Source: Streptomyces taklimakanensis | Lineage (GTDB): Bacteria > Actinomycetota > Actinomycetes > Streptomycetales > Streptomycetaceae | NCBI RefSeq assembly: GCF_009709575.1 | Contig: NZ_WIXO01000001.1 | Coordinates: forward strand, 1,674,001-1,738,000 | Direction of reading: 5' to 3' | Length of the DNA: 64,000 bases | Shown here: positions 10,504 through 19,526 of the stretch, piece by piece | Position numbering within the stretch: position 1 is the stretch's first letter | How the letters are laid out: each line of letters starts with the position of its first letter | Program-made: the position numbers and the translations under genes | Notes under the pieces: model-generated | The model's input: the letters and a program-made list of their open reading frames with translations, nothing else | Database searches by the model: none | What the model was told of the DNA's origin: nothing

Positions 10504-11543
10504 CACGCCTCCTCTCCCGTCCGGTCGGCGAAGAACGCGAAGTACAGGCCCAGCAGGCCCATCAGAACCACCGCCAGGACCAGGGCCTGGGCCGCGGCGG
10601 CCCCCACGTCGTAGCGGGCGGTGAGGAACTCGTAGACGCGCACCGCCACCACCTCGGTGCCCGCTCCCCCACCGGTGAGCAGGTAGACGTCGTCGAACTT
10701 GTTGAAGGTCATGATGAAGCGGAGCACGCTCAACAGGGCGATCACCGGCATCAGTTGGGGCAGCAACACGTGGCGGAAGCGTTGGGAGACGGTGGCGCCG
10801 TCCACGGTGGCGGCCTCCTCCAGGGTGCCGGGAACGGCCTGGAGGCGGGCCAGCAGGAAGAGGAAGGCGAACGGGAAGTAGCGCCACGTCTCGAAGGCGA
10901 TGACGGTCAGCAGGGCCAGCGGGACTTCGAACTCCACTCCCGCCACCGAGACTTCGTGGTCGCGGGTGGTCAGGAAGGCGATCGGCCGGTCCCAGCCGAG
11001 GAACCGGCGGCCCCACTCGCCCACGATGCCGTACTGCGGGCTGAGCGCCACCTGCCAGACGAAGGCCACGGCGACGACGGGCGCGACGTAGGGCAGGAGC
11101 ATGGCGGCGCGCAGCGGGCCGCGGCCGCGGAACGGCCCGCGCAGCGCGAGGGCGGCGACCAGGCCGAGCAGGACCGATCCGGCGGTGCCCCCGGCGGCGT
11201 AGACGAGGGTGGTGGTCAGGCTCGTCCAGAAGCCCGGGGAGCCGAAGACGGCGCGGAAGTTGTCCGTCGTCCAGTGGCCGAACAGGCCCATGCCCTGGAT
11301 GTCGATCAGACGGGCGTCCTGGAAGGCCAGCAGCACGGTCCAGGCGATGGGGAGGACCACCACCACCAGGACGACCAGGAGCGTGGGGGTGACGAAGGCC
11401 AGTCCGGCGCGGTTCTCCCGCTGGGCGGCGGTCGGAACGCGACGCGGGGCGCGGGGCGCGCGCCGCGCCCGCACGTGGACGTGGCCGCCGCGGCCCTCGG
11501 GCTCGTCGGAGGTCTCGGGTTCCGTCGGGGTTCGGGGTGTCAT
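10503..11543 (-). CDS. Carbohydrate ABC transporter permease (MalF-type)
   Basis: 346 residues. A basic N-terminal cytoplasmic tail (about 1-45, rich in Arg/Pro) precedes six membrane helices and the EAA loop (GTLEEAATVDGATVSQRFRHVLLPQL). It forms the membrane channel with the next permease. The ATG at 11543 has a GAGG sequence 8-10 nt upstream. It sits 107 nt downstream of the binding-protein gene on the same strand, as in a standard CUT1 operon (binding protein, MalF, MalG). Confidence 0.9.
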   Translation of the reverse strand: MTPRTPTEPETSDEPEGRGGHVHVRARRAPRAPRRVPTAAQRENRAGLAFVTPTLLVVLVVVVLPIAWTVLLAFQDARLIDIQGMGLFGHWTTDNFRAVFGSPGFWTSLTTTLVYAAGGTAGSVLLGLVAALALRGPFRGRGPLRAAMLLPYVAPVVAVAFVWQVALSPQYGIVGEWGRRFLGWDRPIAFLTTRDHEVSVAGVEFEVPLALLTVIAFETWRYFPFAFLFLLARLQAVPGTLEEAATVDGATVSQRFRHVLLPQLMPVIALLSVLRFIMTFNKFDDVYLLTGGGAGTEVVAVRVYEFLTARYDVGAAAAQALVLAVVLMGLLGLYFAFFADRTGEEA

Positions 11544-11650
11544 GGGGCGCACCTCGGGGTTCGTGGGGGTGACGGGGCGGGGACGGTCGCGGAACGGTGG
11601 CGGGACGGTGGCGGGAGCGGGCCGAGACGGGTCGGAGGAGGCCGGGGCCC

Positions 11651-13141
11651 CTACCGCAGGGACGCCCGCAGCGCGGCGACCTCCTCGGCGGCCTCCTCGG
11701 CGGCCTCCTCGGGGGTGAGCTGTCCGCTGGTCATGGCACTGACGGCCTTCGGCACGGGAAGCTCGCCGCCCATGGCGCCGACGAGGGTGCCCTGGCCCCG
11801 CCCGATGCCCCACCGGCTCATCTCCGTGACCCCCCGGGCGAGCCGGTCCAGGAGCTCGGGCGGGTACGTCTCGTCCATCGGCCGGCGCCGGTCCACGCCG
11901 ATTTCGCTGGAGCGCCAGGCGCGCAGGTACTCCTCCGGGTCGCCGGGGGTGCCGGCGCGGACCGGGATCTTGCCCTCCGGCGCCATGCCGAACCAGTCCC
12001 GGTAGCCGTCGCCCATCATGTGCTCGACGAAGGCCCGGGCCGCCTCGGTCTCGGCGTGCTCGGTGACGGCCCAGGAGGTCACCTCGCCGAACTGGGTGGG
12101 TCCGGTGCCGCCCGGCCCCTCCAGGGAGGTGACGATCCCGCTGTTGCGGGCCAGGAAACCGCGGTCGTCCGCGCATTCGCGGCAGCCGGGGAGGGCGTCG
12201 GCGCGCAGCCCGGCCAGCTCGTCCAGGATGAAGGAGGACCACAGCAACAGCGAGGAGGAGCCGGAGAAGTAGCCGGCGCGGGTGGAGTCGACGGTCTGGG
12301 TGCCGGGGGCGCCGTGTTCGCGGGCGAGGGTGTCGTACACCTCGAAGGCCCGGCGACAGGCCGGGGAGTCCAGGGCCACCTCCCCGTCGGCGCGGACCAT
12401 GTCGCAGCCACCCGCCAGGGCCAGGCTCTCGAAGCCCTGCTGGGTGGCGATGTCGCCGGGGTCGGTGGCCAGGGAGGCGCCGACGCGTCCGTCGCCGTCC
12501 AGCTCCCGCGCGGCCCGCAGCAGGTTCCGGTGGGTGTCGGGGGTGGGCAGGCCGGCCTCCTCCAGCCGGTCCGCGCGGTGGACGAGCAGTTGCAGCCAGG
12601 CGTCGGAGGGCACCCCGAGGCGCCGTTCGCCGTCGGAGGCCAGGGCGAGGGCGTTGTCGGTGAAGGTGTCGGTGCCCAGGCCGGTCACGATGTCGCTCGC
12701 CGTCCCGGTGTCCAGCAGTTCGTTGGCGTACATCTGCCAGAGCAGGCCCAGCGGGACCGCGCCGACGACGTCGGGCAGCTCGCCCGCCGCGGCGGCGGAC
12801 ATCACCAGTTGGGGGAGCTGGTTCTCGGCGACGCCGACCAGTTCCACCTCGATGCCGGTCCGCTCCTCGAACCGGTCGACGATCTCCTCGGTGGTCGCCA
12901 TCCGGTCCGGGAGGTTCTCCAGGGACCACACCGTGATCCTGCCGTCGGACGTGTTCCGCGTCACACCGCCACACCCCGTCAGGAGGACCGCGCAGAGGGC
13001 GGCGGACAGCGCGACGGTCGCCACGCGACGGAACCCACGGGCGTGGGCGCGCCCACGCGCGCCCCTCCCGAGCTTCCACGAACCCCAGCCGCGCGCCCTT
13101 CGTGTGTCAGGTTTCACAGCACCACTTCTGCCTTTCCGCAA
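11651..13141 (-). CDS. Sugar ABC transporter substrate-binding lipoprotein
   Basis: About 490 residues. The N-terminus has a basic stretch, a hydrophobic segment and a lipobox ending LLTGC (Cys near residue 57), so the protein is a membrane-anchored lipoprotein that captures substrate outside the cell. The mature part reads as a family-1 solute-binding protein (ITVWSLENLPDRMATTEEIVDRFEERTGIEVELV). Start choice is open: ATG at 13141 or in-frame GTG at 13117, the latter with GGAAAGG upstream, which would shorten the long basic leader. It is the first gene of the importer operon and is divergent from the GH63-like gene, which suggests that the imported compound is the hydrolase's substrate. The ligand itself is not identifiable by eye. 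Confidence 0.88.
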   Translation of the reverse strand: MRKGRSGAVKPDTRRARGWGSWKLGRGARGRAHARGFRRVATVALSAALCAVLLTGCGGVTRNTSDGRITVWSLENLPDRMATTEEIVDRFEERTGIEVELVGVAENQLPQLVMSAAAAGELPDVVGAVPLGLLWQMYANELLDTGTASDIVTGLGTDTFTDNALALASDGERRLGVPSDAWLQLLVHRADRLEEAGLPTPDTHRNLLRAARELDGDGRVGASLATDPGDIATQQGFESLALAGGCDMVRADGEVALDSPACRRAFEVYDTLAREHGAPGTQTVDSTRAGYFSGSSSLLLWSSFILDELAGLRADALPGCRECADDRGFLARNSGIVTSLEGPGGTGPTQFGEVTSWAVTEHAETEAARAFVEHMMGDGYRDWFGMAPEGKIPVRAGTPGDPEEYLRAWRSSEIGVDRRRPMDETYPPELLDRLARGVTEMSRWGIGRGQGTLVGAMGGELPVPKAVSAMTSGQLTPEEAAEEAAEEVAALRASLR

Positions 13142-13199
13142 GACAAAACCCTAGGCTTACAGAGGCGTAACCCAGGAGTCGTACAGACACGGAGTTCTC

Positions 13200-13382
13200 G
13201 TGGAACCCGTCGCCCAACCCACCGAAGCCCCACCGCGCACCGACGCCCCGGCGGAACGGCCGGCCGCGCCGCTGCCGACGACCGCTTACCCCCGGCTCCA
13301 CGCACCTCACCCGGGCGCCCCCGCCCGCGCCGCCGCGCTTCCCCCCGGCGGCCTCCCCGTTCCCGGCCGGGCGGTCCGATGA
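13200..13382 (+). CDS. Possible small Pro/Ala-rich ORF coupled to the GH63-like gene
   Basis: A 60-codon frame starting with GTG at 13200, with ACGGAG 6 nt upstream, and ending so that its TGA overlaps the ATG of the next gene (ATGA). The peptide is Pro/Ala-rich without recognisable domains. It could be a real leader that couples translation, or a chance open frame in GC-rich DNA. I would not assign a function. Confidence 0.3.
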   Translation: MEPVAQPTEAPPRTDAPAERPAAPLPTTAYPRLHAPHPGAPARAAALPPGGLPVPGRAVR

Positions 13383-14893
13383 GCCTCCTTCCGCCCACCC
13401 GGCCGTACATCCCCGCCCAGAGGTCCCACACCACCGCCCACCCCCCGGTCACCGCCGCGCAACTGCGGCGCGCCGCGCGACGGGTGCTGCTGCGCAACTG
13501 GACGGGCGCCTCGACCGTGCCGTCCCGCGGCCTCTACCCCCACCAGTGGAGCTGGGACTCGGCGTTCGTCGCGATCGGCCTGCGCCACCTGTCGGCAGCG
13601 CGCGCCCAGCGCGAACTGGAGACGCTGATGGCCGCCCAGTGGCGCGACGGGCGCGTCCCGCACATCGTCTTCAACCCCTCCGTCCCGCTGGGCGCCTACT
13701 TCCCGAGCCCGGACTTCTGGCGCTCCTCGACCGCCGGCGCCGGCGCCGGCGCACCGGCACGGACGGAGACCTCGGGCATCGTGCAGCCGCCCGTCCACGC
13801 GCTGGCCGCCTGGCTGGTGCACCGCGCCGACCCGGCGACCTCGCGGCGGCGCGGCTTCCTGCGCCGCCTGTACCCGAAGCTGGTCGCCTGGCACCGCTAC
13901 CTCACCGAACACCGCGACCTGGGCGGGCACGGACTGGTCTCGGTCGTCCATCCGTGGGAACCGGGCATGGACAACAGCCCCGCCTGGGACGGTCCCCTGG
14001 CCCGCGTCGAGCCCGCCGACCCCGACTCCTTCCGCCGCGCCGACCTCGCGCACGGAGCCCCCACCGACCGCCCCACCGACCTGGACTACGCCCGTTACGT
14101 GCGGCTCGCCTCCGACTACCGCGACCACGGCTACCGGGACGACGACGCGCCGCACCCGTTCGCGGTGGAGGACCCGGGCGTCAACGCGCTGCTGATCGCC
14201 TCCGAGCACGCGCTGGCGGAGATCGCCGCCGAGATCGCCGCCGAGATCGACTCCGGGTCCGCCGCCGGGCGGGCCGCCCGCGACGGCCTCCGGTCCGCCC
14301 CCGACCCGGACGTCCACCGTGCCCGGGCGGCACGGCTGACCGCCGCCCTGGTCGCCCGTCTGTGGGACGCCCGTGCCGGGATGTTCCTCTGCCGCGACGT
14401 GCGCGCCGGGGAGCCCGGCGGGCGAGGGGAGCCGATCCGCGAGCGCAGCGTGGCCGGGCTGGTGCCCCTGGTGGCGCCGGGCCTGCCCGAGGAGATCGCC
14501 CAGACGCTGGCGGACACGCTGGGCGGTGCGCACTTCGGGCTGGGCGACACCGCGCGGCTGGCGCCCAGCTACGACCTGGTGGGCCACGCCTTCGATCCGT
14601 GCCGCTACTGGCGCGGGCCCGCCTGGTTCAACGTCAACTGGCTGCTGGAGCGCGGACTCAGGGAGTACGGGCACCGGGCGCGGGCCGACGCCCTGCGCGC
14701 CGCCGTGCTGACCCACGCCGTCTCGTCGGGCTTCGCCGAGTACGTCGATCCGCGCACCGGGGCGGGCCACGGCGCCCGGGAGTTCAGCTGGACGGCCGCG
14801 CTCACCCTGGACCTGCTGGCCGCCGACCCCGGCGGGGGCGGCGACCGCGTCCCAGGGCGCGCCGAGGAGCGCGTGGCGGCGCCGGCGACGTGA
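13379..14893 (+). CDS. GH63-like (MGH1-type) glycoside hydrolase, cytoplasmic
   Basis: 504 residues, no signal peptide. It shows the (alpha/alpha)6-barrel signatures of GH63-type trehalase/glucosidase relatives: YPHQWSWDSAFVAIGL near residue 50 with the catalytic-region Asp, WEPGMDNSPAWD in the middle, and YWRGPAWFNVNWLLERGL near the C-terminus. Similar bacterial proteins act on mannosylglycerate or glucosylglycerate. Those substrates are a reasonable inference here, not shown by the sequence. It is transcribed away from the binding-protein/permease/ROK operon, so the importer probably delivers its substrate. An internal AEIAAEIAAEI repeat near residue 280 looks like a local duplication. Confidence 0.82.
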   Translation: MSLLPPTRPYIPAQRSHTTAHPPVTAAQLRRAARRVLLRNWTGASTVPSRGLYPHQWSWDSAFVAIGLRHLSAARAQRELETLMAAQWRDGRVPHIVFNPSVPLGAYFPSPDFWRSSTAGAGAGAPARTETSGIVQPPVHALAAWLVHRADPATSRRRGFLRRLYPKLVAWHRYLTEHRDLGGHGLVSVVHPWEPGMDNSPAWDGPLARVEPADPDSFRRADLAHGAPTDRPTDLDYARYVRLASDYRDHGYRDDDAPHPFAVEDPGVNALLIASEHALAEIAAEIAAEIDSGSAAGRAARDGLRSAPDPDVHRARAARLTAALVARLWDARAGMFLCRDVRAGEPGGRGEPIRERSVAGLVPLVAPGLPEEIAQTLADTLGGAHFGLGDTARLAPSYDLVGHAFDPCRYWRGPAWFNVNWLLERGLREYGHRARADALRAAVLTHAVSSGFAEYVDPRTGAGHGAREFSWTAALTLDLLAADPGGGGDRVPGRAEERVAAPAT

Positions 14894-14929
14894 GGCGCGG
14901 GCCCGCCGGCCCGGACCGCCGGCGGCGGA

Positions 14930-16072
14930 TCAGCCGCCGGAGGTGTCCAGCTCCGCGTCCACCGTGACGCCCGCGCAGTCCTGGGGATCGTCCAGCCAAC
15001 CGTCGGGCAGGACGACCCGGTTGCGTCCGGAGGTCCGCCCGCGCGGCCCGTCGGCGCCCGCCGGCCAGGGCTGGTCCAGGTCCAGCTCGCCCAGCAGGCC
15101 CTCCAGTTCGGCCACGGAGGAGGCGACCGCCAGCTTCCGGCGCATCTCGGAGCCGACCGAGAAGCCCTTGGTGTACCAGGCGACGTGCTTGCGGAAGTCG
15201 ATCACTCCGCGTTCCTCGTCCTCCAGCCACTCCCCCAGCAGCCGGGCGTGCCGCACCATCACGGCCGCGACCTCCCGCAGGGTGGGGCGGGCCCGTTCGT
15301 CGGAGCCGGAGCAGGCGTTGACCAGGTCGCCGAAGAGCCACGGGCGGCCCAGGCAGCCGCGACCGACCACGACCCCGTCGCAGCCGGTCTCGCGCATCAT
15401 CCGCACGGCGTCGTCGGCCGACCAGATGTCGCCGTTGCCCAGCACCGGGATCTCGGGCACGGCCTCCTTCAGGGTGGCGATGGCGTCCCAGTCGGCGGTG
15501 CCGCCGTAGTGCTGGGCGGCGGTGCGCCCGTGCAGGGCGATGGCGGTGACGCCCTCCTCCACGGCGATGCGCCCGGCGTCCAGGTAGGTGAGGTGGTCGT
15601 CGTCGATGCCCTTGCGCATCTTCATCGTCACCGGCAGTCCGCCGGCGCCGGTGACGGCCTCGCGCAGGATCGACCGCAGCAGGGGACGCTTGTAGGGCAG
15701 CGCGGAACCGCCGCCCTTGCGGGTCACCTTCGGCACCGGGCAGCCGAAGTTGAGGTCGATGTGGTCGGCCAGGTTCTCGTCGGCGATCATGCGGACGGCC
15801 TTGCCGACGGTCGCCGGATCCACGCCGTAGAGCTGGATGGAGCGCGGCTTCTCGCTCGCGTCGAAGCGGATGAGCCGCATGGTCTTGGCGTCCCGCTCCA
15901 CCAGCGCCCGGGTGGTGATCATCTCGCTGACGAACAGTCCCCGACCGCCGCTGAACTCGCGGCACAGCGTGCGGAACGGCGCGTTGGTGATCCCGGCCAT
16001 CGGTGCCAGGACCACCGGTGGCCGGACCGTGTGCGGGCCGATGGCGAGCTGCTGTGTCATGGGCGTGGGCAT
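14930..16072 (-). CDS. dus: tRNA-dihydrouridine synthase
   Basis: About 380 residues. FMN-dependent reduction of uridines in tRNA. Hallmarks are PPVVLAPMAGITNAPFR at the start of the TIM barrel, DLNFGCPVPKVTRKGGGSAL with the catalytic Cys, MKMRKGIDDDH, LHGRTAAQHYGG and GNGDIWSADDA. It resembles the DusB-like enzymes of actinobacteria. ATG at 16072 or 16060 are both possible starts; GAGG lies directly before the first and 12 nt before the second. A GACAAT hexamer at 16109-16114 is a plausible -10 box giving a short 5' leader of about 30 nt. Confidence 0.93.
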   Translation of the reverse strand: MPTPMTQQLAIGPHTVRPPVVLAPMAGITNAPFRTLCREFSGGRGLFVSEMITTRALVERDAKTMRLIRFDASEKPRSIQLYGVDPATVGKAVRMIADENLADHIDLNFGCPVPKVTRKGGGSALPYKRPLLRSILREAVTGAGGLPVTMKMRKGIDDDHLTYLDAGRIAVEEGVTAIALHGRTAAQHYGGTADWDAIATLKEAVPEIPVLGNGDIWSADDAVRMMRETGCDGVVVGRGCLGRPWLFGDLVNACSGSDERARPTLREVAAVMVRHARLLGEWLEDEERGVIDFRKHVAWYTKGFSVGSEMRRKLAVASSVAELEGLLGELDLDQPWPAGADGPRGRTSGRNRVVLPDGWLDDPQDCAGVTVDAELDTSGG

Positions 16073-16150
16073 CCTCGTGATCGCCGGTGACGGGGGACAG
16101 GACCCTCCATTGTCCCCCATCCGAATCGGCTCCGGCTCCGCCCCCGCCTC

Positions 16151-16177
16151 CCCGCCCCGAGTCCGGCTCGGGACGGG
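16151..16177 (-). terminator. Hairpin after the zinc-ribbon membrane protein gene
   Basis: Stem of 11 bp with one G-U pair (16151-16161 with 16167-16177), loop of 5 nt, directly after the stop codon at 16184. Confidence 0.6.
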
Positions 16178-16183
16178 GGCGGC

Positions 16184-16549
16184 TCAGTGCCCGAGGAAGG
16201 CGACCGCGCAGCCGGCGAGGAAGCCGAGCGTCCCGAGCAGTCCGAGGATCCAGGGCGCCGGGACCGTCCCGGTCCGGCCGCCCCGGCCCGCGCCGTGCTC
16301 GGCGAGGTGGTGTGCGGCCTCGAAGGCCGCCTCGGAACGGTCCAGTCCCCGGGCCGTGTGGCGGTGGCCGCAGCTGCCGCAGACGACGTGGCACGTGGTC
16401 CGCGTGCCGCGCCGGAGGTCGAGGGTGCGGGCGATCCGCACCTCGTACAGACGGCCGTCCAGTCCGTAGCCGCTCATCGTTCCCGTCGTCACCGTGGCTG
16501 TCGCCGGCATCCGTCCCCCCGTGTAGCTCCGGATCCCCATCGTTCTCAC
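16184..16549 (-). CDS. Small protein with CxxC motif and C-terminal membrane helix
   Basis: Up to 121 residues, function unknown. It has a basic central segment, a CGSCGH motif that could bind zinc together with the preceding Cys (TCHVVCGSCGHRHTARG), and a C-terminal hydrophobic helix (WILGLLGTLGFLAGCAVAFLG), so it is probably a tail-anchored membrane protein. Starts at 16549, 16540 or 16510 are all possible; the last has GGGGGA upstream. Codon bias supports coding. It lies between dus and glyS and has its own hairpin. Confidence 0.6.
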   Translation of the reverse strand: MRTMGIRSYTGGRMPATATVTTGTMSGYGLDGRLYEVRIARTLDLRRGTRTTCHVVCGSCGHRHTARGLDRSEAAFEAAHHLAEHGAGRGGRTGTVPAPWILGLLGTLGFLAGCAVAFLGH

Positions 16550-16790
16550 CCTGCCGATCCTGGCCTGTGGCGCGCGGTTCCGACAGGGGCGATGGCAGCA
16601 GGTTCGGCCGTCGGCCGATTGCCGGGATCCGGCAATTCCCGCGGCGGAACGGACGGCCGGACCCGGGCTTTTTCGTCCGCCGGCTTCCGTGCCCCGACGT
16701 TCCCCCTGGGACGGCCGCGCGAGGGTGCGGGCGGACGGTCCGCGGCAGCCCGCCCGGCACCCGACGCCGTCCGACGGCGTCCGAACGACA

Positions 16791-16831
16791 GGGGCCCCGG
16801 CACCCGTCTCGACGGCGGGTGCCGGGGCCCC
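16791..16831 (-). terminator. glyS terminator hairpin
   Basis: Perfect 15-bp stem (16791-16805 with 16817-16831), loop of 11 nt, located 48 nt beyond the glyS stop codon. Confidence 0.75.
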
Positions 16832-16878
16832 GGGCGCGCGTTCCGCGCGGCGCGGTCGACCTCGGTGGCTCCGGTGGC

Positions 16879-18261
16879 TCAGCAGCCGATCAGCCGGCCG
16901 GCCAGGTAGGACTCGATCTGGTCGAGCGAGACGCGCTCCTGCTTCATCGTGTCGCGCTCGCGCACCGTCACGGCGTTGTCGTCGAGGGTGTCGAAGTCGA
17001 CGGTGACGCAGAACGGCGTGCCGATCTCGTCCTGTCGGCGGTAGCGGCGGCCGATGGCGCCGGCGTCGTCGAACTCGATGTTCCAGTGCCGGCGCAGCGT
17101 CTCCGCCAGCCCCTTGGCCTTCGGGGAGAGCTGCGGGTTGCGCGACAGCGGCAGGACGGCGACCTTGACCGGCGCCAGGCGCGGGTCGAGGCGCATCACG
17201 ACGCGCTTCTCCAACTTGCCCTTGGCGTTGGGCGCCTCGTCCTCGGTGTAGGCGTCGAGCATGAAGGCGAGCATGGTGCGGCCGACACCGGCCGCCGGCT
17301 CGATGACGTACGGCGTCCAGCGCTCGCCGGCCTCCTGGTCGAAGTACGACAGGTCCTGGCCGGACGCCTTGGAGTGGGAGGTCAGGTCGTAGTCGGTGCG
17401 GTTGGCCACGCCCTCCAGCTCACCCCACTCGCCGCCGCCGAACTGGAAGCGGTACTCGATGTCGGCGGTGCGCTTGGAGTAGTGGGAGAGCTTCTCGGCC
17501 GGGTGCTCGTACCACCGCATGTTCTCCTCGCGCAGGCCCAGGCCGGTGTACCAGTTCCAGCGCTGCTCCATCCAGTACTCGTGCCACTTCTCGTCCTCGC
17601 CCGGCTTGACGAAGAACTCCATCTCCATCTGCTCGAACTCACGGGTGCGGAAGATGAAGTTGCCCGGAGTGATCTCGTTCCGGAAGGACTTGCCCATCTG
17701 CGCGATGCCGAACGGCGGCTTGCGCCGCGACGTCTGCTGCACCTGCGCGAAGTTGGTGAAGATGCCCTGGGCGGTCTCGGGCCGCAGGTAGGCGATGGAA
17801 CCGGAGTCCTGTGTGGGACCGAGGTGCGTGGACAGCAGGCCGGAGAACTGCTTGGGCTCGGTGAACTGCCCCTTGACGCCGCAGTGGGGGCAGTTGACGT
17901 CCGCCAGGCCCGCCGCGGGAAGACGGCCGTGCTTGGCCTCGTACGCCTCCTCCAGGTGGTCGGCCCGGAACCGCTTGTGGCACGAGGTGCACTCGGTCAG
18001 CGGGTCCGTGAAGGTGGCGACGTGGCCGGAGGCGACCCACACCTCGGAGGCGAGGATCACCGACGAGTCGATCCCGACCACGTCGTCGCGCGAGGTGACC
18101 ATGGAGCGCCACCACTGGCGCTTGATGTTCTCCTTCAGCTCCACGCCCAGCGGACCGTAGTCCCAGGCGGCCCTCTGACCGCCGTAGATCTCGCTGCAGG
18201 GGTAGACGAAGCCACGGCGCTTGCTGAGGCTGACGATGGTGTCGATCTTGTCGGCGGCCAC
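16879..18261 (-). CDS. glyS: Glycyl-tRNA synthetase (alpha2 type)
   Basis: 460 residues, the usual length of the homodimeric class II glycyl-tRNA synthetase of actinobacteria. It charges tRNA-Gly. Class II motifs are visible: [20 protein letters not shown] at the N-terminus, the insertion with paired cysteines (CTSCHKRF...CPHCG) that likely binds zinc, [28 protein letters not shown], the [14 protein letters not shown] segment, and [14 protein letters not shown] as motif 3. The GTG at 18261 is chosen because it gives the canonical length; the longer frame to 18405 runs through the promoter region. It is divergent from znuA, with 165 bp between them. No T-box was recognised. Confidence 0.96.
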   Translation of the reverse strand: MAADKIDTIVSLSKRRGFVYPCSEIYGGQRAAWDYGPLGVELKENIKRQWWRSMVTSRDDVVGIDSSVILASEVWVASGHVATFTDPLTECTSCHKRFRADHLEEAYEAKHGRLPAAGLADVNCPHCGVKGQFTEPKQFSGLLSTHLGPTQDSGSIAYLRPETAQGIFTNFAQVQQTSRRKPPFGIAQMGKSFRNEITPGNFIFRTREFEQMEMEFFVKPGEDEKWHEYWMEQRWNWYTGLGLREENMRWYEHPAEKLSHYSKRTADIEYRFQFGGGEWGELEGVANRTDYDLTSHSKASGQDLSYFDQEAGERWTPYVIEPAAGVGRTMLAFMLDAYTEDEAPNAKGKLEKRVVMRLDPRLAPVKVAVLPLSRNPQLSPKAKGLAETLRRHWNIEFDDAGAIGRRYRRQDEIGTPFCVTVDFDTLDDNAVTVRERDTMKQERVSLDQIESYLAGRLIGC

Positions 18262-18399
18262 GGTGCTCTCTTCGTTACAGACGACGGAATACCTCAGGTT
18301 ACCGGCGATGACGGGGGCCGGATCAAATCGGTCCGGGGTTCGGGCCCATGACGCCCCACACCCCGCCTCCGCCCCGTCCGCGCCCCCCCATCGGTCATT

Positions 18400-18414
18400 T
18401 GACAATCATTTCCA
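18400..18414. promoter_or_regulatory. Zur-like box 1 upstream of znuA
   Basis: TGACAATCATTTCCA matches the streptomycete Zur consensus TGAAAATGATTTTCA except at three positions, and overlaps the predicted znuA promoter. Zinc-loaded Zur bound here would block znuA transcription. Confidence 0.65.
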
Positions 18415-18421
18415 TGTAGTC

Positions 18422-18436
18422 CGAAAATGACTGTCA
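18422..18436. promoter_or_regulatory. Zur-like box 2 overlapping the znuA start
   Basis: CGAAAATGACTGTCA matches 12 of 15 positions of the Zur consensus and begins 8 nt after box 1 ends. It runs across the proposed znuA start codon, so bound protein would also obstruct the transcription start. Confidence 0.5.
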
Positions 18437-19476
18437 TGAACGCTCGACGAGGCCCTCTCATATCCCCCGCGTCCCCCACCCGCCGCCCCGGCCGCCGCCG
18501 CGCCACGGCCCGTGCCGTCCTGGCCTCGGTGGCCGCCCTGGGCGTCCTCGGCCTCTCGGCCTGCGGTACCGGGAAGGCCGGTGGGGACGTGAGCGACGGG
18601 GTGGACGTCGTCGCGTCGTTCTATCCGATGCGGTTCCTCGCCGAGGAGGTCGGCGGGGAACACGTCTCGGTCACCTCCCTGGTCAAGCCGGGCGTCGAGG
18701 CGCACGACCTGGAGCTGGGGCCGCAGCAGACCGCCTCGCTCAGCGACGCCGACCTCGTCGTCTACCTCAAGGGGTTCCAGCCGGCCGTCGACGACGCCGT
18801 CGAGCAGTCCGGCCCGGCCCACGTGGCCGAGGTCTCCTCCTACACCGAACTGCGGGAGCACGGCGGTCACGAGCACGAGGAGGAGCACGGTCACGAAGAG
18901 GGACACGGCCACGAGGAGGAGCACGGCCACGAGGGCCACGACCACGGTGAGGGCTCGCTCGACCCGCACGTCTGGCTCGACCCGGTGAAGTACGCCGAGA
19001 TGGCCGAGGGCGTCGGCGACGCCCTGGCCGAGGCCGACCCCGACCACGCCTCCGACTACCGGGCGAACGCCGAGGAGCTGGCCGGGAAGCTCAAGACCCT
19101 GGACACCGAGTTCCGCGAGGGCCTGGAGAACCGCCGGACCGACACCTTCGTCACCACCCACGCCGCCTTCGGCTACCTCGCCGAGCGCTACGGCCTCCAC
19201 GAGGAGTCCATCGCCGGACTGGACCCCGAGTCCGGCACCAGCGGTGCGAGGATGAAGGAGCTGCACGAGATCGTCGAGCACGACGGGGTCGACACGGTCT
19301 TCTTCGAGGCCGACGCCAGTGACCGCACGGCCCGCACCCTCGCCGACGACCTCGGGCTGCGCACCGACGTCCTCGACCCGGTCGAGGGGATCACCGACGC
19401 CTCCCGGGGCGACGACTACTTCGAGGTCATGCGCGCCAACCTCCAGGCCCTGAGGAAGGCCCTCGGCGCCGAGTGA
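18427..19476 (+). CDS. znuA: Zinc ABC transporter substrate-binding lipoprotein
   Basis: 349-residue cluster-9 metal-binding lipoprotein: Arg-rich N-terminus, hydrophobic helix, lipobox LGLSAC, then VVASFYPMRFLAEEV typical of ZnuA/AdcA. Metal ligands are expected at His in KPGVEAHDLE, in LDPHVWLDP, in VTTHAAFGYLAERYG, and Asp/Glu near the C-terminus. Between the first two lies a His/Glu-rich loop (about residues 140-178), the mark of zinc-specific members. The ATG at 18427 lies 6 nt after a TGTAGT hexamer (18415-18420), which suggests a leaderless transcript; ATG at 18436 is an alternative. It heads the znuA-znuC-znuB operon and is preceded by two Zur-like boxes. Confidence 0.94.
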   Translation: MTVMNARRGPLISPASPTRRPGRRRATARAVLASVAALGVLGLSACGTGKAGGDVSDGVDVVASFYPMRFLAEEVGGEHVSVTSLVKPGVEAHDLELGPQQTASLSDADLVVYLKGFQPAVDDAVEQSGPAHVAEVSSYTELREHGGHEHEEEHGHEEGHGHEEEHGHEGHDHGEGSLDPHVWLDPVKYAEMAEGVGDALAEADPDHASDYRANAEELAGKLKTLDTEFREGLENRRTDTFVTTHAAFGYLAERYGLHEESIAGLDPESGTSGARMKELHEIVEHDGVDTVFFEADASDRTARTLADDLGLRTDVLDPVEGITDASRGDDYFEVMRANLQALRKALGAE

Positions 19477-19526
19477 GCGAGACGGAACGGACGACCGGCC
19501 GGACGGAACCGGCGAGGAGGCCACCC

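Noticed and set aside
13200..14893. A longer start for the GH63-like protein from upstream in-frame codons
   Set aside because: The in-frame extension upstream of 13379 lacks coding character and runs antisense to the binding-protein gene; the ATG at 13379 gives the family length and start.
16832..18426. T-box element for glyS
   Set aside because: No specifier-loop or T-box core sequence was found in the 165-bp divergent region, and the Zur boxes occupy its znuA side.
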